From an uncultured Succinivibrio sp. (GTDB lineage: Bacteria; Pseudomonadota; Gammaproteobacteria; Enterobacterales; Succinivibrionaceae): DNA of 64,000 bases. Below are positions 36,501 through 46,715 of the stretch, one piece after another (position 1 is the stretch's first letter; every line of letters begins with the position of its first letter). The notes beneath the pieces were generated by a model. That model searched no databases. It was not told the origin of the DNA and worked only from the letters and a program-made list of their open reading frames with translations. Location: the NCBI GenBank assembly GCA_934218695.1, contig CAKQDA010000009.1, forward strand, positions 22,796 to 86,795, given 5' to 3'. Position numbers and translations under genes: made by a program.

Positions 36501-36564
36501 TTTTTTCTTCTCTCAAACTCAATCTTAAAATGATTTTTTTTCTGAACTTCATCAGATTTTTGTA

Positions 36565-36570
36565 TATAAT
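36565..36570 (+). promoter_or_regulatory. Probable -10 box of prs
   Basis: TATAAT 36 bp upstream of the prs ATG, with TG a few bases before it. The -35 region is poor (CTGAAC at about 36542). Confidence 0.45.
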
Positions 36571-36605
36571 ACGCACACATTCTTCAATCACTAATCGAGA
36601 TATTT

Positions 36606-37559
36606 ATGTCTGATTTAAAACTCTTCTCTGGTAATGCTACACCAGAACTTGCAAATGAAATTGCAAAATGTCTTTACACTAACCTGTCTGATGCAACTGT
36701 TGACACTTTCTCTGATGGTGAAGTCCATGTTCAGATCAACGAATGTGTTCGTGGTTGCGATACCTTTGTAATTCAGTCAACTTGTGCTCCTACAAATGAT
36801 AATCTGATGGAGCTTTTAGTAATGATTGATGCATTGCGTCGCGCTTCAGCTGGCAGAATTACCGCAGTTGTTCCTTACTTTGGTTATGCCCGTCAGGACA
36901 GACGAGTTCGTTCAGCACGTGTACCTATCACAGCTAAAGTAGTTGCTGATTTACTATCATCTGTTGGTGTTGACAGAGTTTTAACTGTTGATCTTCATGC
37001 CGAACAAATCCAGGGCTTCTTTGATGTGCCTGTTGATAACTGCTATTCTTCAAAGCTGTTCGTAGAAGACATGAGATCATTAGAATTAAAGAATCCTTGC
37101 ATTGTTTCACCAGATATGGGTGGTGTTGTAAGAGCAAGAGCTATCTCAAAATTACTTAATGACGCTGATATAGCTATTATCGACAAGCGCCGTCCACGTC
37201 CTAACGTATCAGAGGTCATGAACCTAATCGGTGAAGTTAAGGACAGAGAGTGCATCATTGTTGATGATATGATTGATACCGGTGGAACCTTATGTAAGGC
37301 TGCTGCAGCGCTAAAGGCTCGTGGTGCTAAAAAAGTTATCGCCTACGGCACCCACCCTGTTCTATCTGGCTCTGCCTATGAAAATATTAAGAACAGCGTA
37401 ATTGATACTATTGTTGTAACCAACTCAATTCCTGCTACCGAGCAGTTCAAGGCTACTGGTAAATTCAGATACGTATCATTAGCTCCTACATTAGCTGAAG
37501 CAATTCGTCGTATCAACAACGATGAGTCTATTTCAGTTATGTTTAATGATGCTGTTTAA
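36606..37559 (+). CDS. prs: Ribose-phosphate pyrophosphokinase
   Basis: Makes PRPP from ribose 5-phosphate and ATP for nucleotide, His and Trp synthesis. 317 residues, the class I length. Signatures: [36 protein letters not shown], the flexible loop and metal-binding [16 protein letters not shown] and the PRPP loop [13 protein letters not shown]. Monocistronic, with its own promoter and terminator. Confidence 0.97.
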   Translation: MSDLKLFSGNATPELANEIAKCLYTNLSDATVDTFSDGEVHVQINECVRGCDTFVIQSTCAPTNDNLMELLVMIDALRRASAGRITAVVPYFGYARQDRRVRSARVPITAKVVADLLSSVGVDRVLTVDLHAEQIQGFFDVPVDNCYSSKLFVEDMRSLELKNPCIVSPDMGGVVRARAISKLLNDADIAIIDKRRPRPNVSEVMNLIGEVKDRECIIVDDMIDTGGTLCKAAAALKARGAKKVIAYGTHPVLSGSAYENIKNSVIDTIVVTNSIPATEQFKATGKFRYVSLAPTLAEAIRRINNDESISVMFNDAV

Positions 37560-37588
37560 TCATATTTGAAAGTAAATAAATATAATTC

Positions 37589-37616
37589 AAAGCTCAGCTT
37601 CTGCTGAGCTTTTTCG
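37589..37616 (+). terminator. Rho-independent terminator of prs
   Basis: AAAGCTCAGC (37589-37598), loop TTCT, GCTGAGCTTT (37603-37612), then T residues. Confidence 0.92.
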
Positions 37617-37810
37617 TATCAGTTGACCTTTAGTAAGTCTGTCAATTTTCTATTCAATCACTAACCTCTCTAAAATACCAAAAGCAATTTCTTTGTTGTA
37701 AAGTTAAACTCCAAATCATATAAATTCAATTTCGAAATTTCAAAATCATCTAATAAATTTGCATTCAATAAATAAGGATAATTAGAACAGATAAAGAAAA
37801 AAATATTGTC

Positions 37811-38770
37811 ATAAACAAGAGCGACAGAACTTTTGTACCAATTCCAGCTAGTAGTGACTGTTATGCATAGATAAGAACAGTCAACTGTTACTATGTGGAT
37901 AAGACTCCATACCTTAAGACTGTATTCTCAAAGGAAGTATCAACAGATAAGAAAGCTTCTGCTGCCGGCACTCCTGTACTGCTCTTTACAAGACCAAGAC
38001 GCTTTGGCAAAACACTGCTCATGGATATGTTTAAAAACTTCCTTAAGATAAACAGTGATGCTCCTGATGACACCTCAGTTCAGAAAAGGCTTAACAATAC
38101 TTGAGGATAAAGAGTTCTGTGAAAAGTTCATGGGAGGTTTCCTGTGATCTCCATTACCTTAAAAGGTGTTAATGGTAAAGATTTTAAAGCGGCCTAACTT
38201 ACAAAAGACAGTAACTCTGATAAGGAAGTTACTGCAAGAATACCAAACCTCGAAATTCTAAAATATTTTACTGACAATATTAAAGGCAGGTTTTCAGAAG
38301 AATTTAAAAAATTTAATCTCCCAGGCAGATTTGTGACGGCTATGGTTAACGGCAATTCAAAAGAAATCACTGATATTCTTTTTGATATGCTACAAAAGTA
38401 TGTATCTATAAGAGATACTGCCTCAGAAACTCCCTTAGAAAACTTCTATCATGGATTTATCTACGGTATCTTTACAGGCTGCGAAGGTATCATTTCCGAG
38501 TACCATTCAAACTATGAATCAGGTAATGGCTATGCAGATATCACATTTAAGGCTGAACGTAACACCAAGGCAGCTGTGATTATAGAGATTAAAGCCACTG
38601 CAGATGATGATGATGAGATGGATGAACTTGCAGCAAAAGCTCTGTCTCAGATCAAGAAAAAGAACTACGCCCTATCATATATTAAGCTTTCAAAGATCAC
38701 CGATGTATATGCCTACGGTATAGTATTCTGCAGAAAAGACTGTATTGTGAACAGTATGAACTTAAAATAA
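37811..38770 (+). pseudogene. AAA-ATPase-like / PD-(D/E)XK nuclease, internally deleted copy
   Basis: Fourth locus of the family. The 5' part has ATA where the start codon should be (37811), an in-frame TAG where the conserved tyrosine-rich N-terminus approaches (before IRTVNCYYVDKTPYLKTVF), and the P-loop-like LLFTRPRRFGKT. Frame is lost near 38100; a short piece matching EFCEKFMG and SITLKGVNGKDFKAA follows, then about 290 residues (Walker B to the CPWDV region) are missing. Homology resumes around ARIPNLEILKYFTDNI and runs to the end, with the nuclease motif YADITF ... IIEIKA intact. It resembles the intact copy at 12103-13962 more than the one at 946, especially in the last 150 residues. 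Confidence 0.85.
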
Positions 38771-39041
38771 GTAAAGCTGAGTTAACTGCTTTTACGGTGT
38801 TTTGCTATATTTTCAATCAAAACAGATCTGAAAAATTTAAACGCAGTTCAAAGGATCAGAATAGTGTTAAATACCTTTTCCTAATGTTCTTATAGTGATT
38901 ACCAGATGTAGTATTCTTAAGTCACATTGATACTAAAGTTTCTGCTTAACTTTCATTTTTAAATATTAATATTTTTATTATAAAAGCAAAATATAAAGTG
39001 CTATTATTCATAAAATTCTTTATTTATCAAAGGATAATATA

Positions 39042-40238
39042 ATGAACAGCACAAATTCACCTTCAACAACATGGAACATTGTTGAAAAATATTTTCCTTT
39101 AATAGTGTTGTCTGTTTTGGGATTCACCTTTAATACTTCTGAATTCATTCCAATTGGTTTACTTACAGACATCGCTCATGATTTTTCAATTTCAGAATCT
39201 CAGGCCGGTTTGCTTATCACTGTATATGCCTGGGTTGTAATGATCGCATCTCTGCCATTAATGATGATTGCATCTAAATTTGCATTAAAGAAATTATTAT
39301 TAACTGTAGTAGGTCTGTTCGTTATAAGTCACTTTTTATCAACTGTTTCTACAGGTTTTGCAACACTTATGACCTCAAGAATTGGCGTTGCCTGCGCACA
39401 TGCTATTTTCTGGTCAATCGCATCTCCTCTTGCTGTAAAAATTGCACCAGACGGAAAGAAATCTTTAGGTTTAGGAATGATGGTAGCAGCCACTTCTGTT
39501 GCAATGGTGGTAGGCCTTCCTTTAGGCCGTATTATTGGTCTGTATGTTGGATGGAGAACAACTTTTCTTTGTATTGCTGTTATCTCAGCCATTCTCTTTA
39601 TGCTGCTTGTTATCGTCTTTCCCCAAATACCTGCTTCTGGATCTCTAAAGATATCTGATTTACCAAAACTGATAACTGATCCAGTCTTAGGAGGGATCTT
39701 CCTAATGACAGCTATTGCCATTATTGGTCACTACTCAGCATACAGTTATATAGAGCCTTATCTTGGGCAGGTTGCAAAACTCTCTCCTGATGCAGTTACC
39801 TTTGCCTTAACAGTGTTCGGTGGTATAGGTATCGTAGGAAGTTTTATTTTTTCTAAACTGTTCAGTAAGTACCATTATTTTTTTAATCTGTTTGCAGTAT
39901 TCGGAATAGCTGTTTTTATCTTCTTATTAAAGTTTGCTTCGGGCAATATCGTAGCTTTGTATGCAGTACTAATCGGCTGGGGGCTTGCAATCACTGCTTA
40001 CAATCTTGTTTATCAATATGAGATCATCAAATTTGCACCTGATACCACTGCTATAGCAATGTCAATCTATTCTGGTATCTACAATTTAGGAATCGGTGGT
40101 GGTGCTATGGCAGGAGGACTCGTGATAGACTATTTTTCCATAAGCTATATAGGTATTGTTGGCAGTTTCTTCCTAATCATTGCTGGAGTCTATCTTTATG
40201 CAAAACTTCTGCCTAGACTGAAGTCAGTAGCTGATTAA
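39042..40238 (+). CDS. sotB: Sugar efflux transporter SotB-type (MFS)
   Basis: 398-residue inner-membrane proton antiporter of the DHA1 group with 12 predicted helices. Closely follows E. coli SotB: FNTSEFIPIGLLTDIA, LLITVYAWVVMIASLPLM, SRIGVACAHAIFWSIASPLA, VGLPLGRIIGLYVGWR and YSAYSYIEPYL. Family members export arabinose, IPTG and related sugars. AAAGGAT precedes the ATG. The 270 bp between the nuclease relic and this gene show nothing else recognisable. Confidence 0.88.
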   Translation: MNSTNSPSTTWNIVEKYFPLIVLSVLGFTFNTSEFIPIGLLTDIAHDFSISESQAGLLITVYAWVVMIASLPLMMIASKFALKKLLLTVVGLFVISHFLSTVSTGFATLMTSRIGVACAHAIFWSIASPLAVKIAPDGKKSLGLGMMVAATSVAMVVGLPLGRIIGLYVGWRTTFLCIAVISAILFMLLVIVFPQIPASGSLKISDLPKLITDPVLGGIFLMTAIAIIGHYSAYSYIEPYLGQVAKLSPDAVTFALTVFGGIGIVGSFIFSKLFSKYHYFFNLFAVFGIAVFIFLLKFASGNIVALYAVLIGWGLAITAYNLVYQYEIIKFAPDTTAIAMSIYSGIYNLGIGGGAMAGGLVIDYFSISYIGIVGSFFLIIAGVYLYAKLLPRLKSVAD

Positions 40239-40320
40239 GCTTACTTTAAAAAAGTCGTAAATTTTTCTAAAGTTAAGATCTATACTTGCCGTTAATAACG
40301 GTAGCCCTGTGGAGTATCTT

Positions 40321-41292
40321 ATGTCTTTAGTTAACACTACATACAGTTTTATTGAAGGATCTGAAATACAGTCATTTCAGAATCACAATATTGCTGTGTC
40401 ATCTGTTGGCAACAGACATGATGATGAAAAGAAAAAGAATACCCTTCAGGATGACTGCGTTACCCTCTCTGATGGAGTTCAGTCTCACAATGCTGATACA
40501 TATTCACATAACAGGAACAGAGCATTAAAAGCCTATCTGTCCTGTTCATCTAGTTCTGAAATTCAAAATTCTGACGGTCTTAGAAAACAGACTCTGTCAG
40601 ATGCTGTAACTTCAATAAGAGATGCCCTAGGAGAGAAAGATCCTCTTGTCAGTGAGAATTTGAACAAAGTTTCTGATAACAGAACATCAACAACTGAAGA
40701 TACAGAGAATTCACAAACTTCTGACAGTTTACAGAATAATGATACTGAAACCGTAAAAAAAACTGCTGCAGATAAAGCCAAGTATAAAGAGCAAAAGGAA
40801 GCTGAGCAAAATCATAATGATAAAAAACAGAACGGTGAATATCTGACAGACGAAGAGCAGTCAGAGGTAGAAAAGTTAAAAGCCAGAGACACTGAAGTTA
40901 GAACTCATGAACAGGCACATAAGGCTGCTGGAGGCTCATATGCCGGATCTCCTCAGTATGAGTATGCAACTGGACCTGACGGTAATAAATATGTAACAGA
41001 CGGTCATGTGAATATTGATATTGGAAAAGAATCCACTCCTGAAAAGACCATTGAAAAGATGCGTACTGTAATAAGTGCGGCTCATGCACCTGCAGAACCA
41101 TCAGGACAGGATTTAAAAGTTGCAGCCGAAGCTCAGCAGAAAATGTCAGAAGCACAGCAGGAACTGTCAGAAAAGAAGACACATGAAAACAGTCAGAAGA
41201 TAAATGAGGATGAAAATAAATTCTCTGAAAAATCATCTGATACAAAAGCATATGCAGAGCATGACAGTAAAACAGTCTCTGAAAGTGCATAA
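40321..41292 (+). CDS. SprA-related family protein (putative metalloprotease-like)
   Basis: 323 residues from ATG 40321, chosen because GGAG at 40311-40314 fits; GTG 40309 is in frame but overlaps that site. The N-terminal half is low-complexity, Ser/Asp/Asn-rich and has no signal peptide. The conserved core (about residues 175-260) is EVEKLKARDTEVRTHEQAHK, containing HEQAH (an HExxH zinc-binding pattern), then GSYAGSPQYEYATGPDGN, KYVTDGHVNID and ISAAHAPAEPSGQDLKVA. The domain is widespread in gammaproteobacteria; its activity is not established. A charged helical tail follows. Confidence 0.8.
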   Translation: MSLVNTTYSFIEGSEIQSFQNHNIAVSSVGNRHDDEKKKNTLQDDCVTLSDGVQSHNADTYSHNRNRALKAYLSCSSSSEIQNSDGLRKQTLSDAVTSIRDALGEKDPLVSENLNKVSDNRTSTTEDTENSQTSDSLQNNDTETVKKTAADKAKYKEQKEAEQNHNDKKQNGEYLTDEEQSEVEKLKARDTEVRTHEQAHKAAGGSYAGSPQYEYATGPDGNKYVTDGHVNIDIGKESTPEKTIEKMRTVISAAHAPAEPSGQDLKVAAEAQQKMSEAQQELSEKKTHENSQKINEDENKFSEKSSDTKAYAEHDSKTVSESA

Positions 41293-41407
41293 TACACACT
41301 TCAAACAGACATATTCCACAAATTTTCACCAATTAAGAGCATATTAAGTTTAACTCCAATTTAGATGTATAATTACAGTGCATAATTTCTACTATTTTGG
41401 AGTACTT

Positions 41408-42961
41408 ATGGATCCGGTATACGTTGGAGCTTTATCCATTCTCCCTCCTGTAATTGCCGTTGTTTTAGCGTTAATTACAAAGGAAGTATTTTCTTCACTT
41501 ATCGTGGGTATCTTATCTGGCACCTTAATTTATACTTTAAAAACTGATGGCAATATCGTTCTTGGACCATTGGAAAGTGCCATATCAGTAATGGGAAACA
41601 AGTTCGATTTGAATATTGTTCTTTTCTGTTCACTTCTGGGTGCACTCGTTTATGTCATCTATATGGCAGGAGCATCTAAAGCTTATGGAAATTGGGCAAC
41701 AGCCAAAATAAAGGGCAGGCGATCAGCCCTTCTGTCAACATCAGCTTTAGGTGCTTTTATCTTTATTGATGATTACTTTAACTGTCTTACTGTAGGTACT
41801 GTAATGAGACCTATTACAGACAAATATAAAATCTCAAGAGAAAAACTGGCATATATCATTGATTCGACTGCAGCTCCTATCTGCATTATTGCCCCAGTTT
41901 CTTCATGGGCTGCAGCTGTTGGGTCAAACCTGAAGGCTACCAATACCTTTGATTCTGATATAGCTGCTTTCTGTGCAACCATTCCATGGAATTTCTATGC
42001 ACTGCTCTGCATTCTGCTGGTGGTTTTAGTCTGCTGTTTCAACGTTGATTTCGGTCCAATGTACAAAGCAGAAAAAGAAGCCTATGAATCAACAAAAGCC
42101 GCAAAAGAGGATAAAAGCACCCAGGAAGACAGTATCGAAGTTAAAGGTAACGGTACCGTAATGGACATGGTTGTGCCAATCATTTCTCTCATCATTTTCG
42201 CTGTACTTGCAATGCTGTATCTTGGCGGATACTGGGGAGAGGATGACAAGTACCACACATTAGGCGCTGCCTTTGGTAACACAGATTCCGCAAAGGCTCT
42301 GGTACTCAGCTCTTTCGGAGCTCTTGTGGTCGCATTCCTGATGATGGTTCCTAGAAAACTACTGTCTTTAAAAGAGTATATGGATGGTGTTTTACGTGGA
42401 GTTCAGGCAATGATACCTGCCAATATGATCTTAACCTTTGCCTGGACCATTTCCGGCGTAACCCGAGATCTTCTGCAAGCACCTGAATTTATCTCATCAA
42501 TCGTGCAGAACGATATCGGTTTTGTGGGCGTTATACTGCCAGCAGTAATTTTCGTAATTGCAGGTTTCCTGTCATTCTCAACCGGTACAGCATGGGGTAC
42601 TTTTGGTATCTTAATTCCTATCGTGGTTATTGTAGCCCAGGCAGTCGATCCTGACTCTATGGAACTTACCATCATTGCCCTTTCAGCTACTCTGGCAGGT
42701 TCAGTATTTGGAGATCACTGCTCACCTATTTCAGATACTACTGTTTTATCATCAGCAGGTTCAGGCTGTGTCCACATCGAGCACGTTTATACACAGTTGC
42801 CGTACTCTCTGACTGTTGCGGTAAGTGCTCTGATAGGTTATGCAATCGCTGGTGTTACAAGAAGTCTGCCATTAAGTCTTGGTGCAGCTGTAGTTGTAAT
42901 GATTGTTTTAATTACCTTTATGCACAAAAGACAGTTAGGAATTTCTAAAGCAAAGTCTTAA
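41408..42961 (+). CDS. Na+/H+ antiporter NhaC family protein
   Basis: 517-residue inner-membrane antiporter with about 11-13 hydrophobic segments. ATG 41408 is preferred since GGAG (41399-41402) sits 5 bp upstream; GTG 41378 is in frame but without such a site. Signatures include LSILPPVIAVVLALITKEVF, FIDDYFNCLTVGTVMRP, SFSTGTAWGTFGILIPI and GSVFGDHCSPISDTTVLSS. Members exchange Na+ for protons or act as malate/lactate or amino-acid antiporters; the substrate is not resolved here. Confidence 0.9.
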   Translation: MDPVYVGALSILPPVIAVVLALITKEVFSSLIVGILSGTLIYTLKTDGNIVLGPLESAISVMGNKFDLNIVLFCSLLGALVYVIYMAGASKAYGNWATAKIKGRRSALLSTSALGAFIFIDDYFNCLTVGTVMRPITDKYKISREKLAYIIDSTAAPICIIAPVSSWAAAVGSNLKATNTFDSDIAAFCATIPWNFYALLCILLVVLVCCFNVDFGPMYKAEKEAYESTKAAKEDKSTQEDSIEVKGNGTVMDMVVPIISLIIFAVLAMLYLGGYWGEDDKYHTLGAAFGNTDSAKALVLSSFGALVVAFLMMVPRKLLSLKEYMDGVLRGVQAMIPANMILTFAWTISGVTRDLLQAPEFISSIVQNDIGFVGVILPAVIFVIAGFLSFSTGTAWGTFGILIPIVVIVAQAVDPDSMELTIIALSATLAGSVFGDHCSPISDTTVLSSAGSGCVHIEHVYTQLPYSLTVAVSALIGYAIAGVTRSLPLSLGAAVVVMIVLITFMHKRQLGISKAKS

Positions 42962-42985
42962 ATTCTCTTTGCAGCAGATAAAAAT

Positions 42986-43018
42986 AAGGCTCTGCATTTT
43001 TTTGTAGAGCCTTTTTTC
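42986..43018. terminator. Terminator between nhaC-type gene and acyl-CoA ligase gene
   Basis: AAGGCTCTGCA (42986-42996) pairs with TGTAGAGCCTT (43003-43013), with a T-run on the plus side and A-rich sequence on the other. It probably serves both convergent transcripts. Confidence 0.85.
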
Positions 43019-43037
43019 TGTCTATAATTTGTCTGAA

Positions 43038-44369
43038 CTAGTCTTTCTTGGTACGCTCATCGATGATGCGCTTTGACTTGTGCTCTGAACGAGTATTCAG
43101 ACCACCATCCTTATGGACAACCACAGTGTAAGGTTTAACACCAATACGAGCTTTTAGGGACTTGCTTACAATCTCAGCAACTTCCTCATCTGTATCCTTA
43201 TTGTCAAACTTCTTCTCGACCTCAACAGAATACTTGCAGGTAAAATCCTTTTCAAAGATCCTGATCAGATATTCACCTGTAATACCGGAAATCGAACGGA
43301 TACCAGCTTCAACATCACTTGGGAAAACGTTAACTGCTGATACAATAAACATATCATCCTTTCTGCCTAAAACGTGGATTCGACCATGAGTACGTCCACA
43401 CTTGCACTTTGAGTTGTCGATCCAGCCGATATCACCTGTACGGAAACGGATCAAAGGACGTGCATGCTTTTTTAGTGTTGTAAATACAAACTCACCTTTC
43501 TCACCTGGAGGTAAAACCTTACCGGTGTTAGGATCAACAGTTTCAACCAGAATATGGTTCTCAGCAATATGAAGACCATCTTTATATTCACACATTGCCG
43601 CACAGGCACCAAAGATATCAGACAGACCATAGAAGTCATAAACCTGAGCTCCCCACAATTCCTCAATTGCCTTACGGGTAGCATCAATGGAACCACCAAG
43701 CTCACCTGCTACGATGATTGTCTTGATACTCAGATCTTTCTTTGGATCAATACCGCTCTTTAAAGCTTTTTCACCTAACTGCCAAGCATAAGAAGGAGAT
43801 GTCCAGATAACTGTTGGCTGATAGGTCTTTAAAACCCAGAGTAAACGCTCAGATGGCAGAGTACCACCCCAGATGCACAGAGCACCAGTCTTCTGAGCAC
43901 CGATTACATCAGGACCGCCAACATATAAAGAGAAGTTCAATGCATGAACATAGCGATCATTAGGTCTTACTCCAACCTGCCAGAACCAGCGAGCTTCTGT
44001 ATCCTGAAACTCATCGAAATCTTTTTGTGTAAAAGGGCTGATGGTTGGAACGCCTGTTGATCCTGATGATGTGGAAATAAATACAACATCATCCTCAGGG
44101 ACAGCGCACAATTCACCTAAGAATGAACCAACGCCCTGTGTGTCACGCTGAGTTTTCTTATTTATAAATGGGAACTTCTCGATATCTTTTAAGGTCTTGA
44201 TATCAGAAGGCTTAACGCCTGCCTTGTCAAATGATCTCTTATAGTATGGAGAATTCTCATATGCGAAACTTACGATCTCCTGAAGATCCTTTAACTGATT
44301 TGCTTCTAAGACTTCACGAGGAGCTGTTTCTAATGCCTCATCCCAGAATTTTGATTTATTGATAGCCAT
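43038..44369 (-). CDS. Phenylacetate-CoA ligase-like (AMP-forming) enzyme
   Basis: 443-residue adenylate-forming ligase that would activate an organic acid to its CoA thioester. PaaK-type features: YKRSFDKAGV, the P-loop ISTSSGSTGVPT, YDFYGLSDIFG, RFRTGDIGWID, and a C-terminal RKDDMFIVSAVNVFPSDVE, followed by a conserved Lys-containing tail. It is the last gene of an operon with the four ferredoxin oxidoreductase subunits (8 bp behind the beta gene), so the acyl-CoA it makes or uses is likely a partner of that enzyme. Phenylacetate, indoleacetate and branched short acids are candidates. Confidence 0.88.
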   Translation of the reverse strand: MAINKSKFWDEALETAPREVLEANQLKDLQEIVSFAYENSPYYKRSFDKAGVKPSDIKTLKDIEKFPFINKKTQRDTQGVGSFLGELCAVPEDDVVFISTSSGSTGVPTISPFTQKDFDEFQDTEARWFWQVGVRPNDRYVHALNFSLYVGGPDVIGAQKTGALCIWGGTLPSERLLWVLKTYQPTVIWTSPSYAWQLGEKALKSGIDPKKDLSIKTIIVAGELGGSIDATRKAIEELWGAQVYDFYGLSDIFGACAAMCEYKDGLHIAENHILVETVDPNTGKVLPPGEKGEFVFTTLKKHARPLIRFRTGDIGWIDNSKCKCGRTHGRIHVLGRKDDMFIVSAVNVFPSDVEAGIRSISGITGEYLIRIFEKDFTCKYSVEVEKKFDNKDTDEEVAEIVSKSLKARIGVKPYTVVVHKDGGLNTRSEHKSKRIIDERTKKD

Positions 44370-44377
44370 GTAAACCT

Positions 44378-45265
44378 CTAGTTATAATGCTTGTTAATAA
44401 AATTCCATTTAGCGTCACGACCTGCAACGATTGCTTTAATATCACTTTCATCTAGGTGTCTAAAGCGGCCCTGACGTCTGATGTAGCTCTCTACATCAGT
44501 AAATTCCCTTGGTTTTCTGTTGATATGGAACTCACCGTTTTCAAATTCAGCCAGATACCATAAACCACAGTCGACGACCTCTTTGGCAACTTCGATACAG
44601 TCTTCTGTTTTAATTCCCCATCCTGTAGGACATGGAGCTATAACATGAATGTACTTGGTACCACGAATAGAGGCTGCCTTTTCAACCTTTTTCATAAAGT
44701 CCTGAAGATAACCTACGCTTGCAGTTGCTGCATAAGCGATCCCGTGAGCTGCAACAATTTCAAACATATTTTTCTTGCCTGAAAGATTACCATGCAGATT
44801 TTTTCCAGCAGGAGTAGTTGTTGTTCTTGCTCCATAAGGTGTGAGAGAACTCTTCTGTATACCAGTGTTCATGTATGCCTCATTGTCATAGCAGATATAT
44901 AAAACATCGTCATTTCTATCTATGGCACCTGAAAGAGCCTGAATACCGATATCAGCAGTACCTCCGTCACCGGCAAAACCCACTACATTAAAATCAGTTT
45001 TGCCTAAAGCCTTTAAACCGGCCTGAATACCTGTCATCATAGATGCAGTACCGGCAAAGGTTGAAATAATTGCGTTGTTTGCAAAGCACAGCTGTGGAAA
45101 ATTAAAACCAACAGCAGACATACAGCCAGCAGGGATCACAGCAACAGATCGTTTCCCCAATACCTTAAGAGCAATTCTTACTGCAAGAGAGCCTCCACAG
45201 CCTGCGCATGCCTTATGTCCGTAGAAGAACTCATCTTCAGTTAGTGTATTTACATTGACTGCCAT
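44378..45265 (-). CDS. porB: 2-oxoacid:ferredoxin oxidoreductase, beta (TPP-binding) subunit
   Basis: 295 residues. TPP-binding subunit of a POR/VOR-type enzyme that interconverts 2-oxo acid + CoA and acyl-CoA + CO2 with ferredoxin. Visible are GHKACAGCGGSLAVRIAL at the start (cysteines that can bind an iron-sulfur cluster), the TPP/Mg motif FAGDGGTADIGIQALSGAI ... YDNEAYMNTGIQ, and TTTPAGKN. It ends 2 bp from the next gene. Confidence 0.9.
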   Translation of the reverse strand: MAVNVNTLTEDEFFYGHKACAGCGGSLAVRIALKVLGKRSVAVIPAGCMSAVGFNFPQLCFANNAIISTFAGTASMMTGIQAGLKALGKTDFNVVGFAGDGGTADIGIQALSGAIDRNDDVLYICYDNEAYMNTGIQKSSLTPYGARTTTTPAGKNLHGNLSGKKNMFEIVAAHGIAYAATASVGYLQDFMKKVEKAASIRGTKYIHVIAPCPTGWGIKTEDCIEVAKEVVDCGLWYLAEFENGEFHINRKPREFTDVESYIRRQGRFRHLDESDIKAIVAGRDAKWNFINKHYN

Positions 45266-45267
45266 GA

Positions 45268-46428
45268 CTATTCCTCCCTGAGACCTACAAATACAATTTC
45301 ACTTTCTGATGATTCCAGTCTTGAGAAGATCTCTTCAATCTGATGTTTTTCAATATTTCTTCCACCTAATCCTGCTATATAGTTTGACGAAACCACATTG
45401 AGTTTTGCCTTATGCAGAGCTGAATTCACATTGGTATAAACAGTTCCTTCGTTTCCAAATGAAATATCTTTTTCCAAAACGCCTATAGCCCTGACATTTT
45501 TAAGCGCCTGAACGATTTCCTCATTAGGAAAAGGCCTCAGATAACGTATTCTGAGTAAGCCAACTTTTTTTTCCTGTGCTCTTAAATCATCAACCACTTC
45601 TCTGACAAGGCCCGATATAGTACCCAATGTCACGATTACGCTGACAGCATCATCTGTCCTATATGTCTCAATAAGACCTGAGTATTCACGGTTAAAAATA
45701 TCTTTAAAGCTCTTTTCGCACTCACATATAACCCTGCGGGCATTCAATATTCCCAGATGTTCTTTGTATTTAAACTCAGTATTTGTATCAGGTCCTGCAG
45801 AGAAACCTAAATTTTTAGGAGTCTCAAATGAGATCCTGTTATCTGTTTCATACGGAGGCAAAAACCTGTCAGCCTGTTCTACAGAGGGAACATCTACCAC
45901 CTCATAGGTATGAGTTAGGGTAAAACCGTCTAAATTAGCCATATAGGGTGTTGCTACATCTTTATGTTCAGCAATGTAAAAGCCCATTAATGCCAGATCC
46001 AATGCCTCCTGAGCATCCTGAGCATATGCCTGGATCCAACCGTGATCTAACAGAGACAGAGAATCTCTCTGATCACCATAAATATTCCAGGGCAGTGCTG
46101 TAGAACGGTTGGCATTCATCATTACAATTGGGAAACGACCGCCTGATGCGTATGTAAGACACTCAGTCATGTATAAAAGACCCTGCGAAGAGGTGGCTGT
46201 AAATGTTCTGGCTCCGACAGCCGATGCACCAATAGCAGCTGATAAAGCCGAATGCTCAGACTCTACGTGAATGAATTCAGATTTAAGTTCTCCTGACTCA
46301 ACAAGCTCAGATAACTTTTCAACTACAGTTGTCTGTGGTGTGATAGGATAAGCTGAAATTACATGTGGTTTTGCAAGACTGACACCTAATGCAAATGCTT
46401 CATTGCCTGATAAAAATTTCTTAGTCAT
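45268..46428 (-). CDS. porA: 2-oxoacid:ferredoxin oxidoreductase, alpha subunit
   Basis: 386 residues with GNEAFALGV, SAYPITPQTTVVEKLSELV, HVESEHSALSAAIGASAVG and RTFTATSSQGLLYM, the PYR-domain signatures of the alpha subunit. It overlaps the delta gene by one base (TAA/ATG overlap), consistent with tight coupling. The substrate-pocket residues do not tell pyruvate from branched-chain or aromatic oxo acids by eye. Confidence 0.9.
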   Translation of the reverse strand: MTKKFLSGNEAFALGVSLAKPHVISAYPITPQTTVVEKLSELVESGELKSEFIHVESEHSALSAAIGASAVGARTFTATSSQGLLYMTECLTYASGGRFPIVMMNANRSTALPWNIYGDQRDSLSLLDHGWIQAYAQDAQEALDLALMGFYIAEHKDVATPYMANLDGFTLTHTYEVVDVPSVEQADRFLPPYETDNRISFETPKNLGFSAGPDTNTEFKYKEHLGILNARRVICECEKSFKDIFNREYSGLIETYRTDDAVSVIVTLGTISGLVREVVDDLRAQEKKVGLLRIRYLRPFPNEEIVQALKNVRAIGVLEKDISFGNEGTVYTNVNSALHKAKLNVVSSNYIAGLGGRNIEKHQIEEIFSRLESSESEIVFVGLREE

Positions 46429-46715
46429 TATTTTTCAGACTCCATAGTAATTGCACCGTGTCTGCAGATTTTTTTACAGATACCACAGCCTTTGCAAAAG
46501 TCATAATCAATTTCAATACTGTCACCATTTTTTGAAATCACACCGTCAGGACAGTAGAGATAGCACAGATAACATCCATTGCATTTTTCTTTATCACATA
46601 CTGGCTTTTCATTTCTCCAGCCTGAGTTTTTTGTTACAAGCCCCGGCTCATAGGAAGGAGCAAAAGGTATATTAGCTGATGTAAACTTAATGTTTTCTTT
46701 GAGCGTAACTTTCAT
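46428..46715 (-). CDS. porD: 2-oxoacid:ferredoxin oxidoreductase, delta (ferredoxin) subunit
   Basis: 95 residues with two 4Fe-4S motifs, CNGCYLCYLYCPDG and CKGCGICKKICRHG, that relay electrons from the TPP site to ferredoxin. The N-terminal extension SYEPGLVTKNSGWRNEKPV is typical of the separate delta subunit of four-subunit enzymes. Confidence 0.93.
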   Translation of the reverse strand: MKVTLKENIKFTSANIPFAPSYEPGLVTKNSGWRNEKPVCDKEKCNGCYLCYLYCPDGVISKNGDSIEIDYDFCKGCGICKKICRHGAITMESEK

